Origin: Paenibacillus wynnii
GTDB taxonomy: Bacteria; Bacillota; Bacilli; Paenibacillales; Paenibacillaceae
Reading direction: 5' to 3'
Assembly (NCBI RefSeq): GCF_030812855.1
Contig: NZ_JAUSTK010000001.1
Coordinates: 186,001-250,000, forward strand
Length of the DNA stretch: 64,000 nucleotides
Part shown: in pieces, positions 17,013 to 25,281 of the stretch
Layout of the letters: every line of letters starts with the position of its first letter
Numbering within the stretch: the first letter of the stretch is position 1
Notes under the pieces: model-generated
Told to the model about the DNA's origin: nothing
Database searches by the model: none
The model's input: only the letters and a program-made list of their open reading frames with translations
Made by a program: the position numbers and the translations under genes

Positions 17013-18113
17013 CTAATGAGTGGGATACAAAGAACCACGTCTATCGGCTGCTAGGATAGCCTCAAGAACCTTAGCGGCATTTACCGGGAATGGCATATTG
17101 TGCATCGGACTGTCTTCACTGCAGCTGGCCTCAGCCGCAAGCATCAGCCGATTTCTTTCGATCCCGGACAGCCCCAACTCCTTCATTGTTACTGGGAGGC
17201 CTACCTTTCTGCAGAAGCCGATCACTCGGTCAATCTCCTTTTCAGGCACCTGCTCCAGCATAAGCTGTGCTATCGTTGCGAAAGCTACCTTCTCGCCGTG
17301 AAGCATACCCCGACATTCCTCAAGCTGCGATAAACCATTATGAATAGCATGGGCCGCGGCTAGTCCTCCGCTTTCAAAACCAATACCGCTTAAGTAGATA
17401 TTCGCCTCAATAATATGCTCAACCGCCGGAGAGCTTTCCCCCAGCTTAACATCGAACATGGCCTCCTCACCCTCAGCCAAAATAGTCTCGAGACAAGCTT
17501 TGGCCAATGAGTATGCGGCGATGGAGCCCGTTCCTCCAGCGTAAGTCCGTGCACCTGAGGAACGGCAGGCCCGTGCTTCGTAGTAGGTTGATAACGCGTC
17601 TCCCATCCCTGCAGCGAGCAGTCTGGCGGGAGCCTTAGCAATTAACTCAACGTCGGCAATGACTACATCGGGATTTCTTAATAACGGGAGATAGCTGTCG
17701 AAATCACCATCATCTGTATACAGCACCGCTAGAGCGCTACAAGGGGCATCCGTAGAAGCCACAGTCGGCACGATGATTACAGGAAGCGCAGCAAAGTGAC
17801 TGACCGCTTTAGCCGTATCCAAAGTTTTGCCGCCCCCTATTCCAAGAATAACATCTACCGTTTGCGGATCGAAGCTTTGGATGATACGCTCCACCTGATT
17901 TCGGCTGCATTCCCCTTGAAACTCTGTCAACACCAGAGGAATAGAGCTAACTGCAAAACTATGCGCAATATCCTCCTGGTATCGAGTGAGAATGAAAGGA
18001 TCGACGATAGCCAAAGCTCCCTTCGCACCTAGCTGTACACAATAATCCCCCAGCTTTCGTATTTCACCTGCGCCCTGGATGTATCTGGACGGAGAAAACA
18101 ACACTTGAGTCAT
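17013..18113 (-). CDS. gldA: glycerol dehydrogenase (iron-containing ADH family)
   Basis: 366 aa, the usual GldA length. NAD+ site GIGGGKTLDTAK (about residues 92-103), PTVASTDAPCSALAV after it, and metal ligands supplied by an Asp plus the histidines of AHAIHNGL and MLHGEKVAF. It oxidises glycerol to dihydroxyacetone with NAD+ in the cytoplasm. It stands alone between terminators, convergent with the sugar permeases. A glycerol-1-phosphate dehydrogenase is a less likely alternative. Confidence 0.85.
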   Translation of the reverse strand: MTQVLFSPSRYIQGAGEIRKLGDYCVQLGAKGALAIVDPFILTRYQEDIAHSFAVSSIPLVLTEFQGECSRNQVERIIQSFDPQTVDVILGIGGGKTLDTAKAVSHFAALPVIIVPTVASTDAPCSALAVLYTDDGDFDSYLPLLRNPDVVIADVELIAKAPARLLAAGMGDALSTYYEARACRSSGARTYAGGTGSIAAYSLAKACLETILAEGEEAMFDVKLGESSPAVEHIIEANIYLSGIGFESGGLAAAHAIHNGLSQLEECRGMLHGEKVAFATIAQLMLEQVPEKEIDRVIGFCRKVGLPVTMKELGLSGIERNRLMLAAEASCSEDSPMHNMPFPVNAAKVLEAILAADRRGSLYPTH

Positions 18114-18214
18114 ATGATCAGCCTCCCTGACTTTGTTATCCTCTTATTCTAAGGAAGACCGCTTGATTTCCGCAGTGAAAAAAGTTTTTTTTTACCTATT
18201 ATCAGAAACCTAAA

Positions 18215-19240
18215 TTATTCCTCACTTACTACGCCCTGGGCATCTATTTTCGCATTATATGATAACTTATTCAGGGTCTTAATGGTTTCTTTATTATAGT
18301 GATCATCCATAAAATTAGGCTGCCCTCTTATTATTTTTACCGGAGTGATTTGGCCTGTGACTGAAGAGCCCTTAATTTCAATATTCACCAGCATGGATTG
18401 TAATGTTTTATCTCCACCGCGAGTCGACCGATTAAATACAAAGTTTCCTAATGAATAGTAGATCGGCTTATGCTTGTAAAATTCAACCCCCATGAGACAG
18501 TGGCTATGGGCACCTACAATCATATCTGCACCGCTATCAATGATTTTTTTAGCCAGTGTGCGTGCATAGTTCTCAGGATAGTCCTTAAATTCCTCATTCC
18601 AGTGGATATATACAACTGTAAAGTCATTCACCTTGGAGGATTTCTTGATTTCGCTTAGCATCGGTTCCATAGTATAGGCTGAAGCTGCACCCGCATGATT
18701 ACTGCCGGCATACCATGAGGGATCCGAAAGTACACGACTTACCCCAAGGACAGCGATTTTTTTCCCTTGAATGGTTTTAACATAGGGGGAAAAAGCCTCC
18801 ATGCTGTTTTTACCCGCTCCAGTATGACCTATTTTGTTTCTATCCAGGTGAATCAGGGTATCCAGCATCGCCACGCTGCCATAATCAAGGACATGATTAT
18901 TCGCCAAGCTTACACCATCTATTCCTGCATATACCAACCCTTTTAATGTCTTTGGCTCTGAGCGAAAAACAAATGATTTGCTGGACGGATTCCCACGAGT
19001 GGACACAGGAGTCTCCAAATTTGCAAAGGACATATCTGCCTTTTTCAGCATGGGAGCTACTTTCACAAAGGGATAATTGACCCCGAATTGATCGATCTGA
19101 TCTCCGACAAACCCATCTAACAGAATGTCTCCGGCAAATATAAGATGAATAGGATTTGAGAGTGACTCCTCCGCACTTACGGAAGTGGAAGCTGGAAAGA
19201 TCCAAATAAGAATAAGTGCACATACTATTAATCTTCGCAA
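18215..19240 (-). CDS. CapA/PgsA-like secreted metallophosphoesterase-fold protein
   Basis: 341 aa. Signal peptide at the N terminus (LIVCALILIWIFPASTSVSA), then the CapA family pattern: IFAGDILLD, FANLETPVS, SLANNHVLDYG, HTGAGKN and VGAHSHCLMGVEFY with YYSLGNFVFN. CapA/PgsA proteins take part in poly-gamma-glutamate capsule production, but the rest of that operon (capB, capC) is absent here, so the role is open. The start is TTG 19240, with AAAGGGG 9 nt upstream. The region upstream of it is filled by a tandem array. Confidence 0.8.
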   Translation of the reverse strand: MRRLIVCALILIWIFPASTSVSAEESLSNPIHLIFAGDILLDGFVGDQIDQFGVNYPFVKVAPMLKKADMSFANLETPVSTRGNPSSKSFVFRSEPKTLKGLVYAGIDGVSLANNHVLDYGSVAMLDTLIHLDRNKIGHTGAGKNSMEAFSPYVKTIQGKKIAVLGVSRVLSDPSWYAGSNHAGAASAYTMEPMLSEIKKSSKVNDFTVVYIHWNEEFKDYPENYARTLAKKIIDSGADMIVGAHSHCLMGVEFYKHKPIYYSLGNFVFNRSTRGGDKTLQSMLVNIEIKGSSVTGQITPVKIIRGQPNFMDDHYNKETIKTLNKLSYNAKIDAQGVVSEE

Positions 19241-19311
19241 TCTCTTTTACCCCTTTTGTAAATCGTATTCCTCCCATTCTACTCTATTGAAATCAAGACT
19301 CCAAATTTTGA

Positions 19312-19602
19312 TAGATTTAAAATACATCTAATTTCCTCCATATTGACCTCATGAGCGAAACCAAGTGTATAAATGCAACTAATTTCCTCCAAATCGACCT
19401 CATGAGATAAATCAAGTGTATAAATGCAACTAATTTCCTCCAAATCGACCTCATGAGATAAACCAAGTGTATAAATGCAACTAATTCCCTCCAATTCGAC
19501 CTCACGAGCTAAACCAAGTGTATAAATACAACTGATTTCCTCCAAATCGACCTCATGAGCCAAATCAAGTGTATAATTACATCTGATTTCCTTCAAATCG
19601 TC
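19312..19602. repeat. 51-bp tandem array, about 5-6 units
   Basis: The motif AAGTGTATAAATGCAACT, or variants of it, starts at 19363, 19414, 19465, 19516 and 19567, exactly 51 nt apart; a degenerate unit precedes it. The rest of the unit is AATTTCCTCCAAATCGACC followed by TCATGAG. The array occupies the space between the start of the CapA-like gene and the end of the methyltransferase gene. Short open frames in it merely follow from the period being a multiple of three. Confidence 0.85.
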
Positions 19603-20262
19603 TTATTGAGTTACCTTTTTTAGGACTGCCCTGAAGCAATGGAGCCCATCCCACAAGTCGGTGCTTACCGCATCTGTCGGAAGATCAAAATCTGTCTCCC
19701 CCCAATAAACAAATCCAGATTGCAGAAAAAGCTCATTCATCAAGGGAAGGTTTACTGAAGGGTATTCAAAGGTCAGAACCAGCAAACCCTCTCCATTCAA
19801 TGTTCTATGAAATTCACGCAAGGCGTAAATCGTATCTTGTGAGGATAAGTGCTCAAGCACGGAGATGCAAAATATCGTATCAAAGCTTTCGTCCTCATAT
19901 GGGAGGTCCGTCAGACTAGCGTGTGCCAGGTGAAGCCTATCCGTCCTGATATGTAAGACTTCCTTCGCTGCCTCTACCCCAAAATCCTGAACAATCTCAT
20001 CCATGATTGCCTTTTCTGATAGTATCCGTTCATCCACATCACAGGCGTAGGTTTCCTCACAGATCTCTGCAAGATAGTACTTCAAGGGATGTGAAATACC
20101 ACAGGCTGCATCGAGAACCGTATCATGGGGAGAAATGAAATTCATACACCACTCGTATTCATAGGGTCTGCTCCACCAGGATTCCGGCAAATGATAAATC
20201 AACTTTTCTCGCCTTGCATCGGTATTCACAAAAAAACGGGAAACATAAGGATGTGTCGGCAT
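19603..20262 (-). CDS. class I SAM-dependent methyltransferase
   Basis: 219 aa from ATG 20262 (MPTHPY), chosen because AAAGGAG lies 9 nt upstream and because the longer frame would run into the upstream gene's terminator. The SAM-binding motif I is LDAACGISHPLKYYLAE, acidic motif II ACDVDERILS, and motif IV DTIFCISVLEHLS. The substrate is unknown. It follows the epimerase gene beyond a terminator. Confidence 0.8.
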   Translation of the reverse strand: MPTHPYVSRFFVNTDARREKLIYHLPESWWSRPYEYEWCMNFISPHDTVLDAACGISHPLKYYLAEICEETYACDVDERILSEKAIMDEIVQDFGVEAAKEVLHIRTDRLHLAHASLTDLPYEDESFDTIFCISVLEHLSSQDTIYALREFHRTLNGEGLLVLTFEYPSVNLPLMNELFLQSGFVYWGETDFDLPTDAVSTDLWDGLHCFRAVLKKVTQ

Positions 20263-20343
20263 GGCCAGGGCTCCTTTTTTGGGGAATTCGGTAGTGAGAG
20301 TATATTCAAAATTCTTTGTTTCATTCCTCACATGGAGCACAGG

Positions 20344-20377
20344 AAAAAGGCAGGCCGAATGTGCTCATTCGCCTGCC
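20344..20377 (-). terminator. terminator of the epimerase gene
   Basis: On the minus strand GGCAGGCGAATG pairs with CATTCGGCCTGCC around a 4-nt loop, followed by TTTTTCC. Confidence 0.8.
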
Positions 20378-20402
20378 CAGCCTATATTTATAAGTTAATT
20401 AT

Positions 20403-21425
20403 TTAGACAAATGTCGAAAGCGGCTTCGCCTCTGTACCATGAGTCGTAATTAGGAGATCCAATAATGCCGACCACTCCGGGTCTGTCGTGCACTGTTCCG
20501 GGTGTGATTCAAACCAAACCAAGGTCTGCTTAATCCCTTCGGAAAAAGGCACCGTTGCCTGATAGTCCGGTACTAGACCTTTGATTTTACGGTTGTCGAA
20601 AACGATACTTACAGCTTGGTCACCAATCAGTCCATCTGCCGTGCCCAGAGGTGAAATAGCTGCGATGAAATCTGTCGAAATATGCACAACCATAGGATCG
20701 ACACCTGCGGCCTCTCCAATTTTACTATAAATTTGGTTCCAGCTTAATACCTCATCAGAGGTGATATGAATCGCTTCGCCAATCGATTCCGGGTGTCCTA
20801 GCAATCCTACAAAGGCTTTAGCAAAATCCGAGTTATGTGTTAACGTCCAAAGCGAAGTTCCGTCTCCATGGATAACAATAGGAAGTCCCTTACGGATTCG
20901 GTCTATCATCGACCACGGATGCTGCCAACTGGTTAGAGCAGCCGGAATTGCGGTATCCCCGTAGGTATGTGAAGGCCGGACGATGGTCACCGGAAACCCA
21001 GTGGTGCGGTGAGCCGTAAGCAATAGCTGTTCGCAGGCGATCTTGTCGCGTGAATACTGCCAGAAGGGATTCTCCAGCGGTGTTTCTTCCGTTACTACGT
21101 AATGCTGCAGCGGCTTCTGATACGCAGATGCAGAGCTTATAAAGATGTACTGCTTTGTTTTCTCGGCAAATAGCTCAAGATCTGTCTGCACATGGTCTGG
21201 AGTAAACGCAATCCAATCCACAACCACATCAAATTCATAATCCTTAAGCGCAGCGGCAGCCTCTGTCTGGTTACGAATATCGCCCAGAATCACCTTCGCC
21301 CCTTCCGGTACGAATTCATCCCGCTGTCCTCTATTAAACAAGTACAATTCCACACCACGTTCAACGGCCAGCTTGGATACAGCTTGGCTGATCAGTCCTG
21401 TTCCACCAATGAATAATACTTTCAT
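20403..21425 (-). CDS. NAD(P)-dependent epimerase/dehydratase-family protein
   Basis: 340 aa, extended SDR fold: nucleotide-binding GGTGLISQAV at the N terminus and a catalytic YxxxK in YSRDK. The family acts on nucleotide sugars or similar substrates; the exact reaction is unknown. Start ATG 21425 follows AAAGGGG. It is 24 nt downstream of a second SDR gene and probably in the same transcript. No glycosyltransferase is nearby to suggest a polysaccharide pathway. Confidence 0.75.
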   Translation of the reverse strand: MKVLFIGGTGLISQAVSKLAVERGVELYLFNRGQRDEFVPEGAKVILGDIRNQTEAAAALKDYEFDVVVDWIAFTPDHVQTDLELFAEKTKQYIFISSASAYQKPLQHYVVTEETPLENPFWQYSRDKIACEQLLLTAHRTTGFPVTIVRPSHTYGDTAIPAALTSWQHPWSMIDRIRKGLPIVIHGDGTSLWTLTHNSDFAKAFVGLLGHPESIGEAIHITSDEVLSWNQIYSKIGEAAGVDPMVVHISTDFIAAISPLGTADGLIGDQAVSIVFDNRKIKGLVPDYQATVPFSEGIKQTLVWFESHPEQCTTDPEWSALLDLLITTHGTEAKPLSTFV

Positions 21426-21449
21426 CTTGGACTACCCCTTTATGATTAG

Positions 21450-22301
21450 TTATTCACTTTTAACATGATCCCGCCAAGCATGCTTCGGCTGCCAATTCAG
21501 CAGGCTTTTGGCTTTCTCATTGCTGAGGAGCGTTTCATAACCGGTTAGCGGTTGGCGGAATTCAGTCACTTCCGGAAAACGGGCCTCCAGCAACGCGCGG
21601 CTTGATACGGCCATGCTTGTATCGTCAGCGGCAATATTCAACTGTACTGCACCCAGTCCTTCAGCCTCAACCGCCTTCTGACAGGCCTCCGCGACATCGC
21701 GTGTATCAATATAACTCCAAAGTATCCGGTCGCGCTGTTCAGGATCATGAATGAACGATGGAAATTGCTCATATGCCGATGGGTCAATCACATTTCCGAT
21801 CCGAAGAGAGACAATCTGCATCCCTGTTCTGCGATGGAACATATCTGCTGTCAGTTCATTGACAACTTTGGACAACCCATAACTGTCCTGGGGCAGTTGG
21901 GGATGGTCCTCGTCCATAGGAACATACTGCGGGCCAAAACGGTTAACCGCAAAAACAATACCGTAGGAAGATTCACTGGAGGCGATAACCGCTTTACGGA
22001 TTCCAAGTCCAGCCGCGGCTTCCAGAATATTATAGGTCGACATCACATTGTTCTGAAAAGTGACTTCATTCGTCTTAATATGAGCAGCAGGAATGGCCGC
22101 CAAATGCACTACCGCATCTGCCCCTGCCAGTACACTGTATACTTCGCCTAAGTTATTTAAATCTGCGATCAGAGTATGGCCTAAGGAATCGGCAGGCTTA
22201 TGCGTATCTACATTAACAACCTCATAACCTTGCTCTATAAAATGACGAACCACCCATTTACCGAGCATGCCGCTGCCCCCGGTAATTACAACCTTTGCCA
22301 T
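21450..22301 (-). CDS. NAD(P)-dependent epimerase/dehydratase-family protein
   Basis: 283 aa, extended SDR: GGSGMLGKWVVRHF nucleotide loop, ADAVVHLAAIPA, catalytic YGLSK and a C-terminal half like UDP-glucose 4-epimerase relatives. Start ATG 22301 follows AATGGAGG. Substrate unknown. It shares orientation and short spacing with the SDR gene downstream and the aldo/keto reductase upstream (46 nt), consistent with a small oxidoreductase operon controlled from the HxlR intergenic region. Confidence 0.75.
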   Translation of the reverse strand: MAKVVITGGSGMLGKWVVRHFIEQGYEVVNVDTHKPADSLGHTLIADLNNLGEVYSVLAGADAVVHLAAIPAAHIKTNEVTFQNNVMSTYNILEAAAGLGIRKAVIASSESSYGIVFAVNRFGPQYVPMDEDHPQLPQDSYGLSKVVNELTADMFHRRTGMQIVSLRIGNVIDPSAYEQFPSFIHDPEQRDRILWSYIDTRDVAEACQKAVEAEGLGAVQLNIAADDTSMAVSSRALLEARFPEVTEFRQPLTGYETLLSNEKAKSLLNWQPKHAWRDHVKSE

Positions 22302-22347
22302 TCTAATTCCTCCATTTATAAGTACATAAATTCGATTTACTATGAAA

Positions 22348-23286
22348 TTAGACTAAAATATCTTCAACCTGCTTCAGAACCTCTTCCGTAAGCTCGATTC
22401 CTGAGGCTTTAACATTCTCCTCAACCTGTGACGGACGACTCGCTCCGACCAGAGCACTGGAGACGTTTGGTTGTCTAAGAATCCAGGCTAAAGCAAGCTG
22501 ACCCACTGTCAGGTCAAGCTCAGAAGCAACCTTCCCAAGCTGTTGTACTTTCGCTATCTTTTCTTCCGTAATTCCATTACGTACCCAATCCAGCTTAGCC
22601 GCGCGACTCTCCGCCGGAACATCGGTGACTGAGGCATATTTACCGGTCAGCAAGCCCTGAGCCAGTGGGGAAAATACAACCTGACCTATCCCTTTGCGCT
22701 CACCTAGAGGAATAACTTCCTTCTCTATATATCTTTCGAACATATTATAAATAGGTTGATTCACGACAATCTTGTCGAGCAGATAACGGTCTGCAATAGA
22801 CAATGCCTCTGTCATCTGCGCAGCTGTCCATTCACTGACACCGATATAGAACACCTTGCCCTGACGAACCAAATCATCAAGCGCACGTAATGTTTCTTCT
22901 AGAGGAGTCTCTGGATCGAAACGGTGGCAGTATAATATATCCACATATTCTGTACCCAGCCGCTTCAAGCTTGCATGACACTGCTCCGTAATATGCTTGC
23001 GGGAGAGACCGCGGTCATTAGGCCCTTCACCCATAACCCCGAACACTTTCGTCGCAAGTACATAAGATTCACGGGAGTATGCTTTTAACGTCTCACCCAA
23101 AACCTTCTCCGCTGCACCCTTTTCATACACATTTGCTGTGTCAAAGAAATTGATACCTAGGTCGTAAGCGGTTTCAATCGCCTTAACTGCATTTTCATTT
23201 TCTACATAACCACCGTATGTCAACCAGCTGCCCAGACTAATCTCACTAACTTTAACTCCACTTTGGCCTAATCTTCTAAACTTCAT
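22348..23286 (-). CDS. aldo/keto reductase (Kv-beta/YghZ-like)
   Basis: 312 aa, complete AKR barrel. Catalytic Asp and Tyr are in FFDTANVYEKGAAEKVLGE, Lys in VLATKV and His in ILYCHRFDPE. The NADPH-binding end reads SALVGASRPSQVEENVKA. It reduces aldehydes or ketones with NADPH. Start ATG 23286 follows GAGGAGG. It is divergent from an HxlR-type regulator, which suggests induction by reactive carbonyls or quinones (inference from the family). Confidence 0.85.
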   Translation of the reverse strand: MKFRRLGQSGVKVSEISLGSWLTYGGYVENENAVKAIETAYDLGINFFDTANVYEKGAAEKVLGETLKAYSRESYVLATKVFGVMGEGPNDRGLSRKHITEQCHASLKRLGTEYVDILYCHRFDPETPLEETLRALDDLVRQGKVFYIGVSEWTAAQMTEALSIADRYLLDKIVVNQPIYNMFERYIEKEVIPLGERKGIGQVVFSPLAQGLLTGKYASVTDVPAESRAAKLDWVRNGITEEKIAKVQQLGKVASELDLTVGQLALAWILRQPNVSSALVGASRPSQVEENVKASGIELTEEVLKQVEDILV

Positions 23287-23410
23287 TCTTTTTTCCTCCT
23301 CATTAGATAGCTACTCTATCCTCTTACCGTGATCCCTTTTCATTCTAGAGTAGTTTGTATATAATTTAAAGAAGTGAAAAAATGTTCATTATATTATATA
23401 AAATATACTT

Positions 23411-23428
23411 ACTATACAAGAGTATAGT
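23411..23428. promoter_or_regulatory. candidate HxlR operator
   Basis: Perfect inverted repeat ACTATAC-AAGA-GTATAGT, 23 nt upstream of the HxlR start codon in the divergent region, embedded in AT-rich sequence. Dyads of this size and composition are usual for DUF24/HxlR regulators. Confidence 0.6.
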
Positions 23429-23451
23429 GGAATAGAGCAGGAGGAGATCTT

Positions 23452-23796
23452 GTGGAAGCAGCTAATACGTCAAGAAATTATGTCCCGAAAAACCCTGTTG
23501 TTATTGACTGTAATGTAGAAAAAACTCTTGATGTTCTCGGTGGAAAATGGGCTTTTCTGGTCCTAAGAGAGCTGTTCGACGGTACCAAACGATTTGGCGA
23601 GCTGCAACGCAATATCAAATGCATCAGTCCTCGCGCATTAACGAATACACTTCGTCATTTGGAAGATCAGGGTGTACTTGAACGCCATGCCTTTCCAACG
23701 GTTCCCGTAACGGTAGAATATACTTTAACCCCTAAGGGTGTGGATTTACACCAGATTTTGAAGGAAATGAAGCTGTGGGCGGCGAAGTGGACGTAG
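23452..23796 (+). CDS. HxlR/DUF24-family winged-helix regulator
   Basis: 114 aa from GTG 23452, with AGGAGGAG upstream. It has the family core CNVEKTLDVLGGKWAFLVLR, with RFGELQRNIKCISPRALTNT as recognition helix region and a VEYTLTPKG wing. The Cys just before VEKTLDVLGGKW is at the position of the redox- or electrophile-sensing cysteine of YodB/HypR-type members. It probably represses the divergent aldo/keto reductase operon and itself through the dyad at 23411-23428. Confidence 0.88.
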   Translation: MEAANTSRNYVPKNPVVIDCNVEKTLDVLGGKWAFLVLRELFDGTKRFGELQRNIKCISPRALTNTLRHLEDQGVLERHAFPTVPVTVEYTLTPKGVDLHQILKEMKLWAAKWT

Positions 23797-23850
23797 GGCT
23801 TGCTTTGAAATACTAGCAATCAGCTTAAAATCGTTGCCTTATAAACTCGT

Positions 23851-23896
23851 AAAAAAGCACACAGTCCGAGGTTGGGACCCCACTGTGTGCTTTTTT
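23851..23896. terminator. bidirectional terminator after the HxlR gene
   Basis: 15-bp perfect stem AAAAAAGCACACAGT / ACTGTGTGCTTTTTT with a loop of about 16 nt. Confidence 0.9.
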
Positions 23897-23945
23897 GTGA
23901 TCCAACCAAGACTCGAAAAGTTAAGCATCCTATTTCCTGAACGGC

Positions 23946-23974
23946 AAAAGAGCAGCCCCGAATGGAGCCGCTCT
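23946..23974 (-). terminator. terminator of the cotJ operon
   Basis: On the minus strand AGAGCGGCTCC pairs with GGGGCTGCTCT across ATTC (two G-T pairs), followed by TTTTG. Confidence 0.65.
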
Positions 23975-23991
23975 TCTGTAGCATTGCTGCT

Positions 23992-24561
23992 TCAGTACAC
24001 CCGCTTATACTCCATATCCTCTTTTATAATCTCTACCGCTTCCTTAAACCGCAGGGCATGCACAATCTCCCGCTCCCGCAGGAACTTAAGACTGTCCTGT
24101 AAATCCACATCATCCGTCATGTCGATCAGCCACTGGTATGTAGCCCGGGCTTTTTCCTCAGCAGCAATATCCTCGTAAAGATCAGCCAATGGGTCTCCCT
24201 TGGCCTGAATATAGGCTGCCGTCCATGGAACCCCCGCTGAATTCTGGTAGAACAGGGCATGATCGCGCTGAGCATAGTTCGGACCGAGACCGGCGGCCTC
24301 AAGCTGCTCTATGGTGGCGTCCTTCGTCAGCTTGTAAATCATAGTAGCAATCATCTCGAGGTGGGCAAATTCTTCGGTGGAAATATCATTTAACACACCA
24401 ATCACCTTGTCAGGAATAGTATACCTTTGGTTCATATAGCGCAGCGCTGCTGCCAGCTCACCGTCTGCGCCTCCATATTGCTCCGTCAAATAACGGGCCA
24501 TACGGACATCGCATTTACTAACCCTAACCGGGTATTGCAGCTTCTTCTCATATATCCACAT
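23992..24561 (-). CDS. cotJC: CotJC, manganese-catalase-like spore coat protein
   Basis: 189 aa, the usual length for CotJC. Ferritin-like four-helix fold with metal ligands visible as ISTEEFAHLEMI and IAAEEKARATYQWL plus a later REREIVHALRF. In B. subtilis it is a component of the inner spore coat. Start ATG 24561 has AAGGAGGGG 10 nt upstream. Last gene of cotJABC, followed by its own terminator. Confidence 0.92.
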   Translation of the reverse strand: MWIYEKKLQYPVRVSKCDVRMARYLTEQYGGADGELAAALRYMNQRYTIPDKVIGVLNDISTEEFAHLEMIATMIYKLTKDATIEQLEAAGLGPNYAQRDHALFYQNSAGVPWTAAYIQAKGDPLADLYEDIAAEEKARATYQWLIDMTDDVDLQDSLKFLREREIVHALRFKEAVEIIKEDMEYKRVY

Positions 24562-24616
24562 GCGGAAGCTTCCCCTCCTTAGTAACTTGCTTGTAACTCA
24601 TCAATATGATTACCTC

Positions 24617-24883
24617 TTAGACCTGCCAAGGCCAAGGACTTTGGCTCCATTCCCATGGACATTTTGAATAAGCACGGCCAAAATTCTGAAGCGGTCCGTA
24701 TAGCTCCTGAAATTGCTTAGCCATACGTGTACGTTCCTGGGTTAGTTGATTAAACTGCTGAATACTCCTTAAATCCCCGGGATGAGTATTAAGGTATAGG
24801 TTCAGCTCTACCAATGCAAAATCAACAATTTGTAATTGCTCCAGCATTTCATAATAGCGGGGCTCGCAAGGATTTGCCTCCAT
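24617..24883 (-). CDS. cotJB: CotJB spore coat protein
   Basis: 88 aa, typical CotJB length: YYEMLEQLQIVDFALVELNL near the N terminus and a Trp-rich tail (CPWEWSQSPWPW). Start ATG 24883 behind GAGGAGGG; it starts 3 nt after the cotJA stop codon and 55 nt before cotJC. Required with CotJA/CotJC for spore coat assembly in Bacillus. Confidence 0.92.
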   Translation of the reverse strand: MEANPCEPRYYEMLEQLQIVDFALVELNLYLNTHPGDLRSIQQFNQLTQERTRMAKQFQELYGPLQNFGRAYSKCPWEWSQSPWPWQV

Positions 24884-24886
24884 AAC

Positions 24887-25102
24887 CTAGTTCCCTCCTC
24901 TGCACTTGGATTCATACGGACTGAAAAGTGCCGGCCAAAGTGTACCCGCTTTTAAAGCCTCAGGTAAACTGTACTGCGGCAGATCCGGCGGCTGATAACC
25001 AATGTACTGATTGGGCGGCACGACATAGGTCTTAAAAGGTTTTGGCGGACAGGGATCAAACGGCCCCCTATACGGCGTGTACACTCGTTCCTGAGAATCC
25101 AA
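24887..25102 (-). CDS. cotJA: CotJA spore coat protein
   Basis: 71 aa from TTG 25102, or 74 aa from ATG 25111. GGAGG touches ATG 25111 directly, whereas TTG 25102 lies at the normal 9-nt distance, so TTG is favoured. Pro/Tyr-rich sequence with PFDPCPPKPFKTYVVPPNQY and LPQYSLPEALKAGTLWPALF, which is diagnostic for CotJA. First gene of the operon; I could not find a convincing sigma-E promoter upstream. Confidence 0.9.
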   Translation of the reverse strand: MDSQERVYTPYRGPFDPCPPKPFKTYVVPPNQYIGYQPPDLPQYSLPEALKAGTLWPALFSPYESKCRGGN

Positions 25103-25281
25103 TGTTAACATCCTCCTTTACTCATTTCACTGCATAGATGACAGCTATTTTGAGCGCTTACCTTCGTAACTAATTTATGACGGGATTCTAAGGAATAAGA
25201 CGGAAACTAAAAAAAAACTCCAGCTGGCACATAACCAACCGTTTCCGCACGACCTGCTCGCCAAACATCCTACTCATACTA

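Noticed and set aside
19279..19596. 105-aa minus-strand frame with repeated EEISCIYTLDL units
   Set aside because: Also a by-product of the 51-nt period; no ribosome site and no independent evidence of coding.
25112..25281. Sigma-E promoter search upstream of cotJA
   Set aside because: CATA-type -10 and matching -35 sequences could be found but not at proper spacing; not reported.
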